Shown: positions 24,401 to 32,496, counted from the stretch's first letter. The stretch: 64,000 nt of DNA from Flavobacterium endophyticum (GCF_003634455.1 NZ_RBLC01000001.1:992001-1056000), one strand, 5' to 3'. Notes: generated by a model not told the origin, from the letters alone. Translations and numbers: made by a program.

Positions 24401-25638
24401 ATGTTAGGATTTAAGACTCCCGTCGTTCCAATTTTTGCCGGATCGAATCGGTTGTTCGAGTTTTTTGACGGCGTATTCGCAGCGGCAGTAAAGAAGCCTG
24501 CAGGAACTGGCGTAACCGATACCACTTCGTTATCGTTTTGCCCTGTCAATTGTGCTTCTCCTAAATCTTGAAGCGCGATAATGTTTCTTAAGTTGTTGTC
24601 TGTAGTGCTGACTCTGTTTTGGCGGTTGGTCACCCAAACCTCAATTCTTGTAATCTGCACACGGCTGTCGATCAAAGGATAATTTCGAAGCGACCTGTCG
24701 TATTGGTTTCTAAAATATTGGGATAAGAAGAAGTGTCTGTCGGCATCATAGTCCAAAGCAAACAATTCATATTCTTGTACCGTTCCTCCGCCTTGGGCCG
24801 TAACCGTTTTGGTTTGGGATTTTTGCTCAGAGAAAATTCCGGTAATCGTAGTCTTTCCAAACTGGAATTGCGCCTTAACCCCGAAAAGGCTTTGCGCACC
24901 ACGAATCAACGTACTGTTTAACGGCAAGCTTACGTTACCGACTTCGATTTTCTGTATGATATCGTCTTCTGTCGGAGTATATTCTAATTTGATTAAGTTC
25001 TGGAAGGCAAAGGTCGATTCGGTATCGTAATTCGCATTCACATTCAGCCTTGTTCCGACTTTACCGGTAAGGCTCATGCTGATTCTTTGGTCGAAGTCAA
25101 AAGTGGTTGTCGATCTGTTTCTTGGTGACAAGGAAGGATTGTCTTGTTTGGTGTGGCGGATTCCTAGATCCATCTCCACAGAACCCGTCGGTTTTACGTC
25201 GATCGTGTTTCCTCCAAAAATAGTCTCAAAGAAACTGGAATTGACATAGTACCGGGGCAATAGGTCTTTTTTCTTGGCATCGCTGCCATCTTTCTTACCA
25301 TCTATGGCATCTGATTTTTCCTTGAAATACTTGCGCATCGATTCTCTCAGCACCAATTCTTCATACTCTTCTGGCGTAAGTACTACAGGATAATTTATAT
25401 TAAAACCGTTTACGGTATTGGTATAAATATAACGATTGGTAATCGGGTCATAGGTGTATGCCTCAATAATACTAGGTGGGTTTTTAAGTTCGACTTTTCC
25501 TACCGAATATCCAGTTTTAGTAGTATCCTGAACTTCCTCATCTTCTTGTGCTTGTATGGTTACACTAAAAAATAACGAAATCAGCCATAGGCTAATTTTC
25601 AAGTTACAGGTAATGCCTTTAGTATAGTTTGTTTTCAA
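18427..25638 (-). CDS. sprA: Cell surface protein SprA (type IX secretion translocon, gliding motility)
   Basis: A 2,403-codon gene, the size of SprA, the giant outer-membrane beta-barrel through which type IX secretion substrates (including gliding adhesins) pass. Visible signs: a signal peptide (about 13-30, ending TIQAQ), an N-terminal region with a conserved ITNRYIYTNTVNGF segment, two SprA-N-type repeats, a very long run of aromatic-terminated beta strands, and a final strand GFTLRYNFGN typical of barrel C termini. There is no ATG, so it starts at TTG 25638, three bases after the ruvA stop, in the same frame. That spacing implies cotranscription with ruvA. gcvH, VanZ, deoC and remB follow. 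Confidence 0.95.
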   Translation of the reverse strand: MKTNYTKGITCNLKISLWLISLFFSVTIQAQEDEEVQDTTKTGYSVGKVELKNPPSIIEAYTYDPITNRYIYTNTVNGFNINYPVVLTPEEYEELVLRESMRKYFKEKSDAIDGKKDGSDAKKKDLLPRYYVNSSFFETIFGGNTIDVKPTGSVEMDLGIRHTKQDNPSLSPRNRSTTTFDFDQRISMSLTGKVGTRLNVNANYDTESTFAFQNLIKLEYTPTEDDIIQKIEVGNVSLPLNSTLIRGAQSLFGVKAQFQFGKTTITGIFSEQKSQTKTVTAQGGGTVQEYELFALDYDADRHFFLSQYFRNQYDRSLRNYPLIDSRVQITRIEVWVTNRQNRVSTTDNNLRNIIALQDLGEAQLTGQNDNEVVSVTPVPAGFFTAAANTPSKNSNNRFDPAKIGTTGVLNPNIREISTASSGFTGVTVSEGTDYSKLENARKLAANEFTFHPQLGYISLSQRLSNDEVLAVAYQYTIGDQVYQVGEFGTDGVDATQVSDGIPTTQSLILKMLKSNLTNVNKPVWNLMMKNIYSLPGAYQLEQEDFKLNIMYTDPSPLNYITPASPAASNPLPPDVEQTPLLRVFNVDRLNYTNDPQPNGDGFFDFVPGLTVDQQNGRIIFTTVEPFGEHLFNKLRTSPTEDYDAPALGNYNGNQNKYVYRTMYRSTQAAALQDSDKNKFQLKGKFKSTSGDGIAIGAFNVPQGSVTVTAGGRVLVEGVDYTVNYQLGRVNILDASLQSTPIEISLENNSVFGQQTRRFFGVNVEHKFNDKFIVGATLLKMSERPFTQKSNYGQESVNNTIIGLNTNFSTEVPFLTRLVNKLPNVDTDVPSNISFRGEIAYLKPDTPKADQFQGESTIYVDDFEGSQTTIDMRSPFAWSLSSVPEKPTISDYNDFGGSLTTINYGFKRAKLAWYSIDPTFYVQRPGGVTEDDLKLYSTRRIYSRELFPVTDIAVGQQTVINTLDLTYFPRERGPYNFNPQAQATNSFTPEQAVDNFGGIMRAINSTNFEQSNVEYIQFWLLDPYYNDQRGSANPANTGKVYFNLGEISEDVLKDGRKQYENGLPGAGSTQQTFSTIWGKIPISQSLIYAFDTNNGNRQFQDVGFDGLNDAEEAAQFPAFASNPDPAADNYQYFLSATGDVIQRYKNYNGVQGNSPVDLSDTNRGSTTLPDTEDINRDNTMNEINAYYEYSIDVQPNMVVGSNPYITDIRETTASIPGQETTGARWIQFKIPVSQPENTVGSISDFRSIRFMRMFVTGFNDQVTLRFGALDLVRGEWRRYVKTLDPNEQDDDINNADDTALDVLAVNIQENGDRSPIKYVTPPGVVREQLYNSNTIINQNEQSLSLRVTKANPGLPGLGGLEPGDSRGVFKNVSVDMRQFKKLKMFLHAEALPVPTDVQPLIDDQMVAFIRFGNDFTQNFYQVEIPLKVTPQSQSLSAEQVWPEANEIDLALSLLTKLKILAMDPNNTLLVEDALGVKYVDDFALDPSLAGRVNPLRLGIKGNPNFGLVRTLMVGLKNRHTDDIRGEVWFNELRLADMDNKGGMAAIASLDSNLADFATISATGRMSTQGFGSLEQGPNERSREDIKQYDIVTNVNLGKLLPKKWGINLPFNYAIGEEKITPEYDPFNQDIRLDQLLDNTADAAERSNIESRAIDYTKRKSINFIGVKKERGAEQKPHFYDPENLTLSYSFNETEHHDYEIENLLDQQVRTSVDYTFAFQPKAVEPFKKTKFMKKSQYWKLLSDFNFNYLPSTISFSSNIIRQYNKQEYRDVDIQGIGLTPLYRRNYMFNYQYGFNYNLTRALKINYTASTNNIVRNYLDENGVPMEDFTIWDDFWNIGEANQHMQQLVVNYDLPLNKIPALGFIKSTYSYTGDYSWQRATDAMANIEVGGEIFSLGNTIQNAGAHRLNTALNMDVLYKYIGLTKKPKTATRPATQAPPKPGEKITNTNKPPTSGNSVFMDGLIGVLTSVKNVQINYTQNEGTVLPGFTPGVGFLGTTKPSLGFVLGSQADIRYEAAKRGWLTNYEEFNQNFTQVSSKVLNMTANVDLFPDFKIDLTADRSYTENFSEQFDAADGNYHSRSPYNYGNFSISTVMIKTSFGKSDENSSAAFDDFRTNRLVVADRLATNYYGTSDFPRTTDGFPVGFGKNSQSVLLPSFLAAYTGADAGGISLGAFRNVPIPNWNVKYNGLMRYKFFKDRFKRFSLQHGYRASYTINSFRSNFEYDQNRDAVDASGNLLSKTIISNVNLVEQFNPLVRVDFEMKNSFKVLAEVKKDRTLSMSFDNNLLTEVKGMEYIIGLGYRFKDVVITSQLADNPTNTIRSDINIKADFSLRKANTIVRYLDYDNNQLAGGQNIWSLKLTADYAFSKNLTAIFYYDHSFSKAVISTSFPLTNIRSGFTLRYNFGN

Positions 25639-25641
25639 GTA

Positions 25642-26223
25642 TTATAAGTTTTTTAAGGCTTGTTTAATAATGTTTTCAATGCTTGCATTTGGATTTTCCT
25701 TAACAATCTTTTCTACAGTTTTTTCCGCCAATTTTCTGTTAAATCCAAGAACTTCCAAAGCAGATAACGCTTCGTCTTTGTTTGTATTGTACTCTGAAAT
25801 AGAAACTTCATCTAAATCGTACACTTTTAACACTTTGTCCTTCAAATCCAATATGGCTCGCTGTGCTGTTTTGCTTCCGATGCCTTTAATAGACTGTATG
25901 GTCGCTACGTCGCCCGAAGCTATGGATTGAATGATCTGTTTCGGCTCTAAAGAAGAAAGCATCGTTCTGGCAATGCTGGCTCCGATGCCGGAAACAGACA
26001 AAAGCATCTTAAAGATTTCTCTTTCTGATTTTTCGGCAAATCCAAACAGTGTATGCGCGTCTTCTTTGATCTGAAGATACGTGTAAAGCTTGATGTTTTC
26101 TGTGTCGGGAAGTAAAGAATAGGTATGAAGCGAAATATTGATATGATAACCCACTCCGCCGCAGTCAATAACTACGTCTGTTGGATTTTTTTCCACTAAT
26201 TTTCCTTGTAAATGCGCTATCAT
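25642..26223 (-). CDS. ruvA: Holliday junction branch migration protein RuvA
   Basis: A 193-residue protein from the ATG at 26223 (MIAHLQGKLVEK), a position one codon after a TTG. Domain I is an OB-fold, domain II contains two HhH motifs (LLSVSGIGASIARTML and IQSIKGIGSKTAQRAI), and domain III is a short UBA-like helix bundle at the C terminus (about 145-193). RuvA binds the four-way junction and loads RuvB, whose gene is separate at 33 kb. It is cotranscribed with sprA, and its own promoter element lies 18-25 bases upstream of its start. Confidence 0.96.
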   Translation of the reverse strand: MIAHLQGKLVEKNPTDVVIDCGGVGYHINISLHTYSLLPDTENIKLYTYLQIKEDAHTLFGFAEKSEREIFKMLLSVSGIGASIARTMLSSLEPKQIIQSIASGDVATIQSIKGIGSKTAQRAILDLKDKVLKVYDLDEVSISEYNTNKDEALSALEVLGFNRKLAEKTVEKIVKENPNASIENIIKQALKNL

Positions 26224-26240
26224 CAATTGTTAAATAAATC

Positions 26241-26248
26241 CAAATGTA
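26241..26248 (-). promoter_or_regulatory. Putative -7 promoter element for ruvA-sprA
   Basis: TACATTTG on the minus strand matches TAnnTTTG, 18-25 bases upstream of the ruvA ATG, in the gap after the malic enzyme gene. No -33 TTG is visible. Confidence 0.4.
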
Positions 26249-26300
26249 ACGAAAAAGTTTTATTGTGCGGCATCTAATTGCTTATCAGCAGAAAAATACG

Positions 26301-28598
26301 CTAAAAATTCACTTTTATAGATTTGTGCTTTTTTTCTTTCTCTTGTGCATCCACGACGGCAACGGCTGCCATGTTCACCATTTCTTCCACGCTGGCTCCC
26401 AATTGGAAAATATGCACCGGCTTGTCCATTCCCATCATGATGGGCCCGATAGACACAACTTTATCTAATTCTTTCAGCATTTTGTAATTGATGTTAGCCG
26501 ATTCTAAATTAGGAAAAATCAGGGTGTTGACTTTTTTGCCTGCTAATTTAGAAAACGGGAATTTTTTCTGCAACATCTCCGGATTCAATGCAAAGTCGGC
26601 TTGGATTTCTCCGTCTACGGTCAAATCTGGATAGTATTTGTGAAGGTACGAAACGGCTTCGGACACTTTTTGGGCGCTCTTGTCGTTAGACGAGCCAAAA
26701 TTAGAGAACGACACCATCGCAATTACGGGCTCCATACCAAACAGGCGTACCGTTTTTGCCGTCATCAGGGCAATCTTTGCCAAATCGTCGGCGGTAGGGT
26801 TCGGATTGATGGCGGTATCCGAAAGAAAGATAGGGCCTCTCTTAGTCATCATCATGTTGGTGGTCGCAATTCTGGAAACGCCAGGCGCTTTGTCGATAAG
26901 CTGCATCATCGGCTTCACGACAGACGGATAGCTTCGCGAATAGCCGGTAACCAACGCATCGGCTTCGCCTTCATTGACCATCATTGCCGCAAAATAATTT
27001 CTTTCGCGCATCCACTTTTGGGCATCGAGCAAGCTCGTGCCTTTGCGTCTTCTGGATTCCCAGAACGAATTGGCATAGCGCAATCTTCTTTCGTCTTCTT
27101 CTGAAGTCTTTGGATCGATAATCACGACATCGGCATCAAAGCCCAATTCGTCTTTTAGTTCTAGGATGATCTCTCGGTTTCCGAGAAGAATCGGGATTCC
27201 TATTTTTTCTTCCAAAACAATCTGAGCCGCTTTTAATACGTCCAGATGATCTGCTTCTGCAAAAACCACGCGTTTTGGATCGGTCTTGGCACGGTTGGCC
27301 AACAGACGCACCATCTTGTTATCAGAACCCAGACGTTCCATCAATTCTTCTTCGTATTTCGCCCAGTCGTGTATCGGATTAAGAGCAACACCTGATTCCA
27401 TCGCTGCTTTAGCAACAGCAGGCGCTACAACCGAAATCAATCTCGGGTCAAATGGTTTTGGAATGATGTAATCTCTTCCGAAAATCAGCTTGGTTTCTCC
27501 GTAAGCAATGTTTACCTGCTCCGGAACGGATTCTTTTGCCAATAAGGCTAATGCTTTTACCGCAGCCATTTTCATGGCTTCGTTGATTTTTGTAGCACGA
27601 ACGTCAAGCGCTCCTCTAAATATATACGGGAAACCTAATACGTTATTCACCTGGTTAGGATGGTCAGAACGTCCTGTAGCCATGATGATATCTTCGCGCG
27701 TATCGATAGCCACGTTATAATCGATTTCTGGAATCGGGTTGGCCATTGCAAACACGATCGGGTTGGCTGCCATTCCTAATAACATTTCTGGCGACATGAT
27801 GTTTCCGGCAGAAAGTCCAAGAAACACATCGGCACCTACCAAGGCTTCTTGCAAGGTGATGTTTTTAGGTCCTTTTGAATATCTTTTCTGTAGGTCAGAC
27901 AAGTCGGTTCTGTCAGAAGAAAGCACGCCGTCTTTGTCAAACATGATGATATGGTCTGGGTTGATGCCCAACAACACATATAAGTTGGCGCAAGCCAAAG
28001 CAGCCGAACCGGCTCCTGAGACTACGATCTTTACGTCTTCTATTTTTTTGTCGGCTAATTCTAGGGCATTCAGCAATGCCGCAGAAGAAATGATTGCAGT
28101 TCCGTGCTGGTCGTCGTGCATTACCGGAATGTTCAATTCTTCTACCAGCCTTTTTTCGATTTCAAAGGATTCTGGCGCTTTGATGTCTTCCAGATTGATT
28201 CCTCCAAAAGTCGGCGCTATATTTTTTACGGTTTCGATAAACTTTTCGATATCTTTTGTATCTACTTCAATGTCAAAAACATCAATATCGGCAAAAATCT
28301 TAAACAGCAATGCTTTTCCTTCCATTACTGGTTTTGAGGCTTCCGGACCGATATCTCCTAAACCTAAAACGGCTGTCCCGTTTGAGATTACGGCTACCAG
28401 ATTTCCTTTGGCTGTATATTTATAAACGTTGTTTACGTCTTTTACGATTTCTAGGCAAGGTTCGGCAACGCCAGGCGAATAGGCCAATGACAGATCTCTT
28501 TGAGTTGCGTATGCTTTTGTAGGAACCACCTCGATTTTCCCCGGCGATGGCTTTGCATGATATAATAACGCTTCTCTTCTTTTGCTGTACTTGTTCAT
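26301..28598 (-). CDS. maeB: NADP-dependent malic enzyme with phosphotransacetylase-like C-terminal domain
   Basis: A 765-residue two-domain protein, the usual MaeB length. Residues 1 to about 430 are malic enzyme: YSPGVAEPCLEI, the metal-binding VMHDDQHGTAI and a Rossmann nucleotide-binding region (VVSGAGSAALACANLY). Residues about 435-765 are a phosphate acetyltransferase-like domain (VTGYSRSYPSV, DTAINPNPTADDLA) that in MaeB is regulatory, sensing acetyl-CoA, rather than catalytic. It oxidatively decarboxylates malate to pyruvate, supplying NADPH. It is monocistronic: the next gene is 77 bases away and a promoter element precedes its ATG. Confidence 0.94.
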   Translation of the reverse strand: MNKYSKRREALLYHAKPSPGKIEVVPTKAYATQRDLSLAYSPGVAEPCLEIVKDVNNVYKYTAKGNLVAVISNGTAVLGLGDIGPEASKPVMEGKALLFKIFADIDVFDIEVDTKDIEKFIETVKNIAPTFGGINLEDIKAPESFEIEKRLVEELNIPVMHDDQHGTAIISSAALLNALELADKKIEDVKIVVSGAGSAALACANLYVLLGINPDHIIMFDKDGVLSSDRTDLSDLQKRYSKGPKNITLQEALVGADVFLGLSAGNIMSPEMLLGMAANPIVFAMANPIPEIDYNVAIDTREDIIMATGRSDHPNQVNNVLGFPYIFRGALDVRATKINEAMKMAAVKALALLAKESVPEQVNIAYGETKLIFGRDYIIPKPFDPRLISVVAPAVAKAAMESGVALNPIHDWAKYEEELMERLGSDNKMVRLLANRAKTDPKRVVFAEADHLDVLKAAQIVLEEKIGIPILLGNREIILELKDELGFDADVVIIDPKTSEEDERRLRYANSFWESRRRKGTSLLDAQKWMRERNYFAAMMVNEGEADALVTGYSRSYPSVVKPMMQLIDKAPGVSRIATTNMMMTKRGPIFLSDTAINPNPTADDLAKIALMTAKTVRLFGMEPVIAMVSFSNFGSSNDKSAQKVSEAVSYLHKYYPDLTVDGEIQADFALNPEMLQKKFPFSKLAGKKVNTLIFPNLESANINYKMLKELDKVVSIGPIMMGMDKPVHIFQLGASVEEMVNMAAVAVVDAQEKEKKHKSIKVNF

Positions 28599-28622
28599 CT
28601 TTGTATATTTTATTCGGACTTA

Positions 28623-28630
28623 CAAAGGTA
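28623..28630 (-). promoter_or_regulatory. Putative -7 promoter element for maeB
   Basis: TACCTTTG on the minus strand matches TAnnTTTG, 25-32 bases upstream of the maeB ATG. The -33 region reads TTTC, not TTG. Confidence 0.4.
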
Positions 28631-28852
28631 AAAGTCTGAATGAAACTGAGAAACTTTTAATGCTATTCTTTTATAAAGTTTATTGTTCCTGCTTATTAGG
28701 ATTTTTTTTATAAAACTATAGCGGCTTCAAAAAGACTTTTGTTTGACAGCAGCCTTTACTTGCTTTCCGAAAAGCGACCTGTCTCTTTATGCTTTTTGCG
28801 GAAAGATGGGCATGAAAAAGCGAAAAACCCTGCCTGGAACCGATGCGGTGCA

Positions 28853-29125
28853 CTATAGCATCTTATCCAATGCATACAACATCAGTGGGGTTCTGTATAG
28901 CATTTAGTAGGATGCCGTATGATAACGGCTACATTCCGTACAGTATTCTATAAAATGCTATACGGAGTCAGTGCGATGCTATATAGCATGATGCTGGTGC
29001 TATACAGCATTTGGTAAAATACCATGCTGAACCGTAGTGATGTCATGCTGAAAGGAGTTGTTGCAGTACTCTATCTGCAAGATGTCTTACAGCACCTGCG
29101 CTATATAGTACTATACCGACGGAGT
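28853..29125. repeat. Cluster of degenerate palindromic repeats
   Basis: Several diverged copies of an approximately 30-base imperfect palindrome built on GTATAGCATTT/AAATGCTATAC, at 28893-28920, 28936-28965 and 28999-29029, with weaker copies at about 28853-28880 and 29066-29114. Spacers often end in CAGTG or similar (28883, 28969, 29034). The 28936-28965 copy folds into a stem of about 14 positions with two mismatches, and 28976-28989 (ATGCTATATAGCAT) is a perfect 14-base palindrome. Unit spacing is roughly 41-45 bases with half-units between. There is no coding potential, transposase or CRISPR-like conserved spacing. Confidence 0.6.
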
Positions 29126-29258
29126 GTTATAAAGATCCGCACGCCTGCTACAGTACAAGCATCAGATATAGACGTCTTATGTAGGAATTATGATTAATAT
29201 TTTCTAACATTGTGTCTAGAATAGGCCTTTGCCGATCGTCCACAAATTCGTTATCATT

Positions 29259-31034
29259 ATGAAAAAACTGCTTTTAGTATTATGTGTCCTTGCTTCCAGT
29301 CTCCAGTCTTGCCAGAAAGAAAAGGGGGAAGCTTCTAAAAAAGAAGATGAAAAATTGAAAACAGTAGTAGAAAATTATTATGAGGAAAGGCTAAAGCTTT
29401 TTCCTTTGGAAGCGACGAGTGCGGGCGACAACCGCTACAACAATTTGCTCCCGAATGATATCAGCGACGATTATCTTGCCAAGGTGAAAGCCTTTTTCAC
29501 GAAATACAAAGAGGAAATCGCGGCATTTGATGAGGCAGATTTGTCTGAAAACGACAAGCTGAGCAAAGCCATCTTGGCGTGGGAATGTGATGTGAATCTA
29601 GAAGCCTTGACTTTCAGAAAAGACCTGATGCCGATCAACCAGTTTGAAGGCATTCCGTTAACCATCGGCCAATATGCCAGCGGATCGAGCGCCCAGCCTT
29701 TTAAGACGGTGGAAGATTATAATAATTGGCTGGAACGACTAAAGGGCTTTAATGACTGGGTGATTACGGCCGAGGCAAAAATGAAGGAAGGCATTTCAAA
29801 AGGATATGTACTGCCGAAAGCGCTGACGTTAAAAGTAATCCCGCAGTTGAAGGATCTGGCTAAAGAGGACAAGACGCATATCTTTTATGCACCGCTGAAT
29901 GCTTTTCCGAAAACATTTACCGAAGCAGAGAAAAAGACAATTACGGATAACTATACGCAGTTGATTGCTGAAAAATTGGTGCCGTCGCTTAAAAATCTTT
30001 ATGCGTATGTCAGCACTGATTATCTGGCAAAAAGCAGAACGACAAGCGGTATTGCCGCTATTCCGCAAGGCGATGCGTATTACAAGCATTTGATCAAACG
30101 TTATACGACCACCGACTTGACTGCTGATGAAATCCACAAGTTAGGATTGAGCGAAGTGGCGCGAATTTCGGCTGAAATGGAAAAGGTGAAAAATCAGGTA
30201 GGATTTAAAGGGCCGCTGAAAGACTTTTTCAATTATGTCCGCGAGAAAAAAGAGCTGATGCCGTTTACGGAGCCGCAGCAGGTGATCGACAACTTTAATG
30301 CGATACACGAAAAGATGAAGCCGAACTTGGAAAAGCTTTTCGACCTAAAGCCCAAAACGCCTTTTGTCGTAAAAAGAACGGAAGCTTTCCGCGAAAACTC
30401 GGCCAGTGCCGAATACAATCCGGGTTCTGTTGACGGAACAAGGCCGGGCGTTTTTTATGTGCCGATTCCGGATGTAAAAAAATATAATTTCTATGCCGAT
30501 GAGGATTTGTTCCTGCACGAAGCCATTCCGGGGCATCATTACCAGATTTCTTTACAGCAGGAAAACACAAGCCTGCCGGAATTCAGGAAAACCATCTGGT
30601 TTAATGCCTATGGCGAAGGCTGGGCGTTGTATACCGAATCGCTTGGAAAAGAATTGGGCTTGTACCAAGATCCTTACCAATATTTTGGGATGCTGAGCGC
30701 CGAGATGCACCGCGCCATCCGCCTTGTCGTAGATACGGGCATGCACACCAAAGGCTGGACGCGCGAACAGGCGATACAATACTCTATGGAAAACGAAGCG
30801 GAACCTGCCGAAAGTATTGTGGCAGAGATCGAGCGTTATATGGCGATACCGGGCCAAGCCTTGTCGTATAAAATCGGACAATTGAAGATTAGAGAATTGC
30901 GAGCGAAGGCGGAAAAAGAATTGGGCGCTGCATTCTCTATCAAAGAATTCCACAATCAGGTGTTGGATTCGGGCTGTCTTCCTTTAAAGGTTTTGGAGGA
31001 TAAAATCAACGCTTGGATTGCGAGTAAGAAATAA
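29259..31034 (+). CDS. DUF885 family lipoprotein, probable zinc metallopeptidase
   Basis: I set the start at the ATG at 29259 (MKKLLLVLCVLASSLQSCQK), a lipoprotein signal with lipidation at the cysteine; the frame runs 30 bases upstream to a TTG. It gives 591 residues, typical for DUF885. The key motif is HEAIPGHHYQ (His420, Glu421, His426-427), an HExxxGHH-type variant of zinc peptidase active sites, followed by EGWALYTES, where a glutamate is probably another ligand. The fold resembles M32 carboxypeptidases and PoxtA-like helical proteases; the real substrate is unknown. It is monocistronic, facing the convergent next gene. Confidence 0.88.
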   Translation: MKKLLLVLCVLASSLQSCQKEKGEASKKEDEKLKTVVENYYEERLKLFPLEATSAGDNRYNNLLPNDISDDYLAKVKAFFTKYKEEIAAFDEADLSENDKLSKAILAWECDVNLEALTFRKDLMPINQFEGIPLTIGQYASGSSAQPFKTVEDYNNWLERLKGFNDWVITAEAKMKEGISKGYVLPKALTLKVIPQLKDLAKEDKTHIFYAPLNAFPKTFTEAEKKTITDNYTQLIAEKLVPSLKNLYAYVSTDYLAKSRTTSGIAAIPQGDAYYKHLIKRYTTTDLTADEIHKLGLSEVARISAEMEKVKNQVGFKGPLKDFFNYVREKKELMPFTEPQQVIDNFNAIHEKMKPNLEKLFDLKPKTPFVVKRTEAFRENSASAEYNPGSVDGTRPGVFYVPIPDVKKYNFYADEDLFLHEAIPGHHYQISLQQENTSLPEFRKTIWFNAYGEGWALYTESLGKELGLYQDPYQYFGMLSAEMHRAIRLVVDTGMHTKGWTREQAIQYSMENEAEPAESIVAEIERYMAIPGQALSYKIGQLKIRELRAKAEKELGAAFSIKEFHNQVLDSGCLPLKVLEDKINAWIASKK

Positions 31035-31093
31035 AAACGGGAAGGCCTTTTCTATTCTATTGTTCGTACAAAACACGAAATGACCTAAGTACC

Positions 31094-31549
31094 TTATTGG
31101 TCTTTAAACCAATACATCTCTAGGAAGGATTTCAAATATTCTTCTTCAGGATCATTTGTTCTTATATGGATAGAATAGGTATTGTCTCCAAATTCTAGAT
31201 TATAATTTATGCCATCCATTACATTGAAATTGGTATGATTTAGTCTTTCAGCATCCAAGAGTTTTAGCTTGCTTACAAACCTATCGAAAACTGAACTGGA
31301 AATTGACGACTCTTCATCGTTGGTTTCATTGTTTACTGTATAGTGTCTATGTACGTAACTAATCGTATCGTTTATCTTATAGAATACGACTTCCGTCAGT
31401 CTTTTTTCTTTATTGGGATATAAGTTACCACGATTGATTTCAAGCCTGATAAAGCTGATTTCCAGTTTTTTATTCAATTCATAGGTATTGTCTTGCGAAA
31501 CTGCAATATGGGCAAAGAAGATGGTTAGAATCAAAAAGAATGCTTTCAT
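31094..31549 (-). CDS. Secreted hypothetical protein
   Basis: Unrecognised 151-residue protein with a signal peptide (hydrophobic 3-16, cut near AVSQ at 19). The mature part is charged, with no cysteines and a pattern of beta strands (EISFIRLEI, EVVFYKINDTISYV, YNLEFGDNTYSIHI) suggesting a small periplasmic or extracellular beta-sandwich. It lies 38 bases downstream of queG on the same strand, with no clear promoter of its own, so could be transcribed with queG. No further function can be assigned. Confidence 0.65.
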   Translation of the reverse strand: MKAFFLILTIFFAHIAVSQDNTYELNKKLEISFIRLEINRGNLYPNKEKRLTEVVFYKINDTISYVHRHYTVNNETNDEESSISSSVFDRFVSKLKLLDAERLNHTNFNVMDGINYNLEFGDNTYSIHIRTNDPEEEYLKSFLEMYWFKDQ

Positions 31550-31587
31550 GACTTATTTTTTGGTTATACGAATTAGTATAATAACGT

Positions 31588-32496
31588 CTATTTCAAGAAA
31601 TTAATATTGCGTTTCAAGCCATCGTATTTAGTGCGTTTGACTGCAGAGTTTTTAAAAACGGCACGAAACGTATCTTCTGTGATTTCTTCCCAGTCTTTTT
31701 TGGTCATGGAAAGCAATTCCGGATTCGGGTTAAACAGGGGTTCACTGTGCGGCTTTGAAAATCGGTTCCACGGACAGACGTCTTGGCAGACATCACAGCC
31801 GAAAGCCCAGTCGTCAAATTTCCCTTTCATCTCTTGCGGAATGTTTTCTTTTAGTTCTATCGTAAAATAGGATATGCACTTGCTTCCGTCTACGACATAG
31901 GGTGCTACGATGGCTTCTGTCGGGCAGGCATCGATACATTTGGTACAGGAGCCGCAATGGTCGGTTACGGCAGTGTCGTATTCTAGTTCTAAGTCGACAA
32001 TCAATTCGGCAATAAAGAAAAAGGAACCGACTTGCTTGCTCAGCAGATTGCTGTTTTTTCCGATCCAACCCAAGCCGCTTTTGGCCGCCCACGCTTTATC
32101 TAAGACGGGTGCCGAATCGACAAAGGCACGTCCTGAAACTTCGCCTATGTTTTCTTGGATGGAAAAGAGGAATTCTTTTAGCTTTTCTTTGATGACAAAA
32201 TGATAGTCTTGTCCGTAAGCGTATTTGGAGATTTTATAGGTGTCAGAAACTTGAGTCTGCTCTGGATAATAATTGAGCAATAAGGAAATCACGCTTTTGG
32301 AATCATCTACCAGCAAAGTAGGATTAAGTCTTTTGTCAAAATGATTTTCCATGTAGGACATTTGGCCGTGTGCATTATTTTTGAGCCAAGTTTCCAAACG
32401 AGGCGCTTCTTCTTCAAGAAATCCAGCTTGAGATATACCACAAGAAATAAATCCGAGGCGGTGGGCTTCGGATTTTATGAATTGCGTGTATTTTGA
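31588..32496 (-). CDS. queG: Epoxyqueuosine reductase QueG, N-terminus lacking a normal start codon
   Basis: Protein similarity to QueG runs from about 32496 ([16 protein letters not shown]) to the stop at 31588, about 300 residues, the family length. The corrinoid-binding N-terminal part, the tandem ferredoxin motifs [15 protein letters not shown] and [11 protein letters not shown] ([4Fe-4S] x2), and the C-terminal helical repeats are intact. QueG reduces epoxyqueuosine to queuosine at wobble position 34 of tRNAs. The oddity is the start: the open frame reaches a stop at 32536 but contains no ATG, GTG or TTG before TTG 32397, which would lose the first 33 conserved residues. The normal start site lies in the inverted-repeat edge of the adjoining cassette. 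It may be expressed from ATA/ATC, truncated, or a pseudogene. Confidence 0.8.
   Translation of the reverse strand, partial: SKYTQFIKSEAHRLGFISCGISQAGFLEEEAPRLETWLKNNAHGQMSYMENHFDKRLNPTLLVDDSKSVISLLLNYYPEQTQVSDTYKISKYAYGQDYHFVIKEKLKEFLFSIQENIGEVSGRAFVDSAPVLDKAWAAKSGLGWIGKNSNLLSKQVGSFFFIAELIVDLELEYDTAVTDHCGSCTKCIDACPTEAIVAPYVVDGSKCISYFTIELKENIPQEMKGKFDDWAFGCDVCQDVCPWNRFSKPHSEPLFNPNPELLSMTKKDWEEITEDTFRAVFKNSAVKRTKYDGLKRNINFLK

Larger units (their letters stand above)
28599..29258. other. Gene-free interval between maeB and the DUF885 gene
   Basis: This 660-base gap holds the maeB promoter, a short unremarkable A/T-rich part to about 28845, and a GC-richer repeat cluster from about 28853 to 29125 (separate entry). 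The only notable frame is a 33-codon ORF at 28806-28907 that runs into the repeats and ends in VLYSI; I cannot support it as a gene. The last 100 bases lead into the DUF885 gene without a clear promoter consensus. Confidence 0.6.

Noticed and set aside
27739..28425. 228-codon plus-strand reading frame inside maeB
   Set aside because: Antisense shadow of conserved malic enzyme sequence; no independent features.
28806..28907. Possible 33-codon gene before the palindromes
   Set aside because: It ends in the repeats, has no promoter and no recognisable domain; noted in the interval entry but not supported as a gene.
28853..29125. CRISPR array in the repeat-rich gap
   Set aside because: The units are diverged imperfect palindromes with changing spacing, no uniform spacers and no cas genes.
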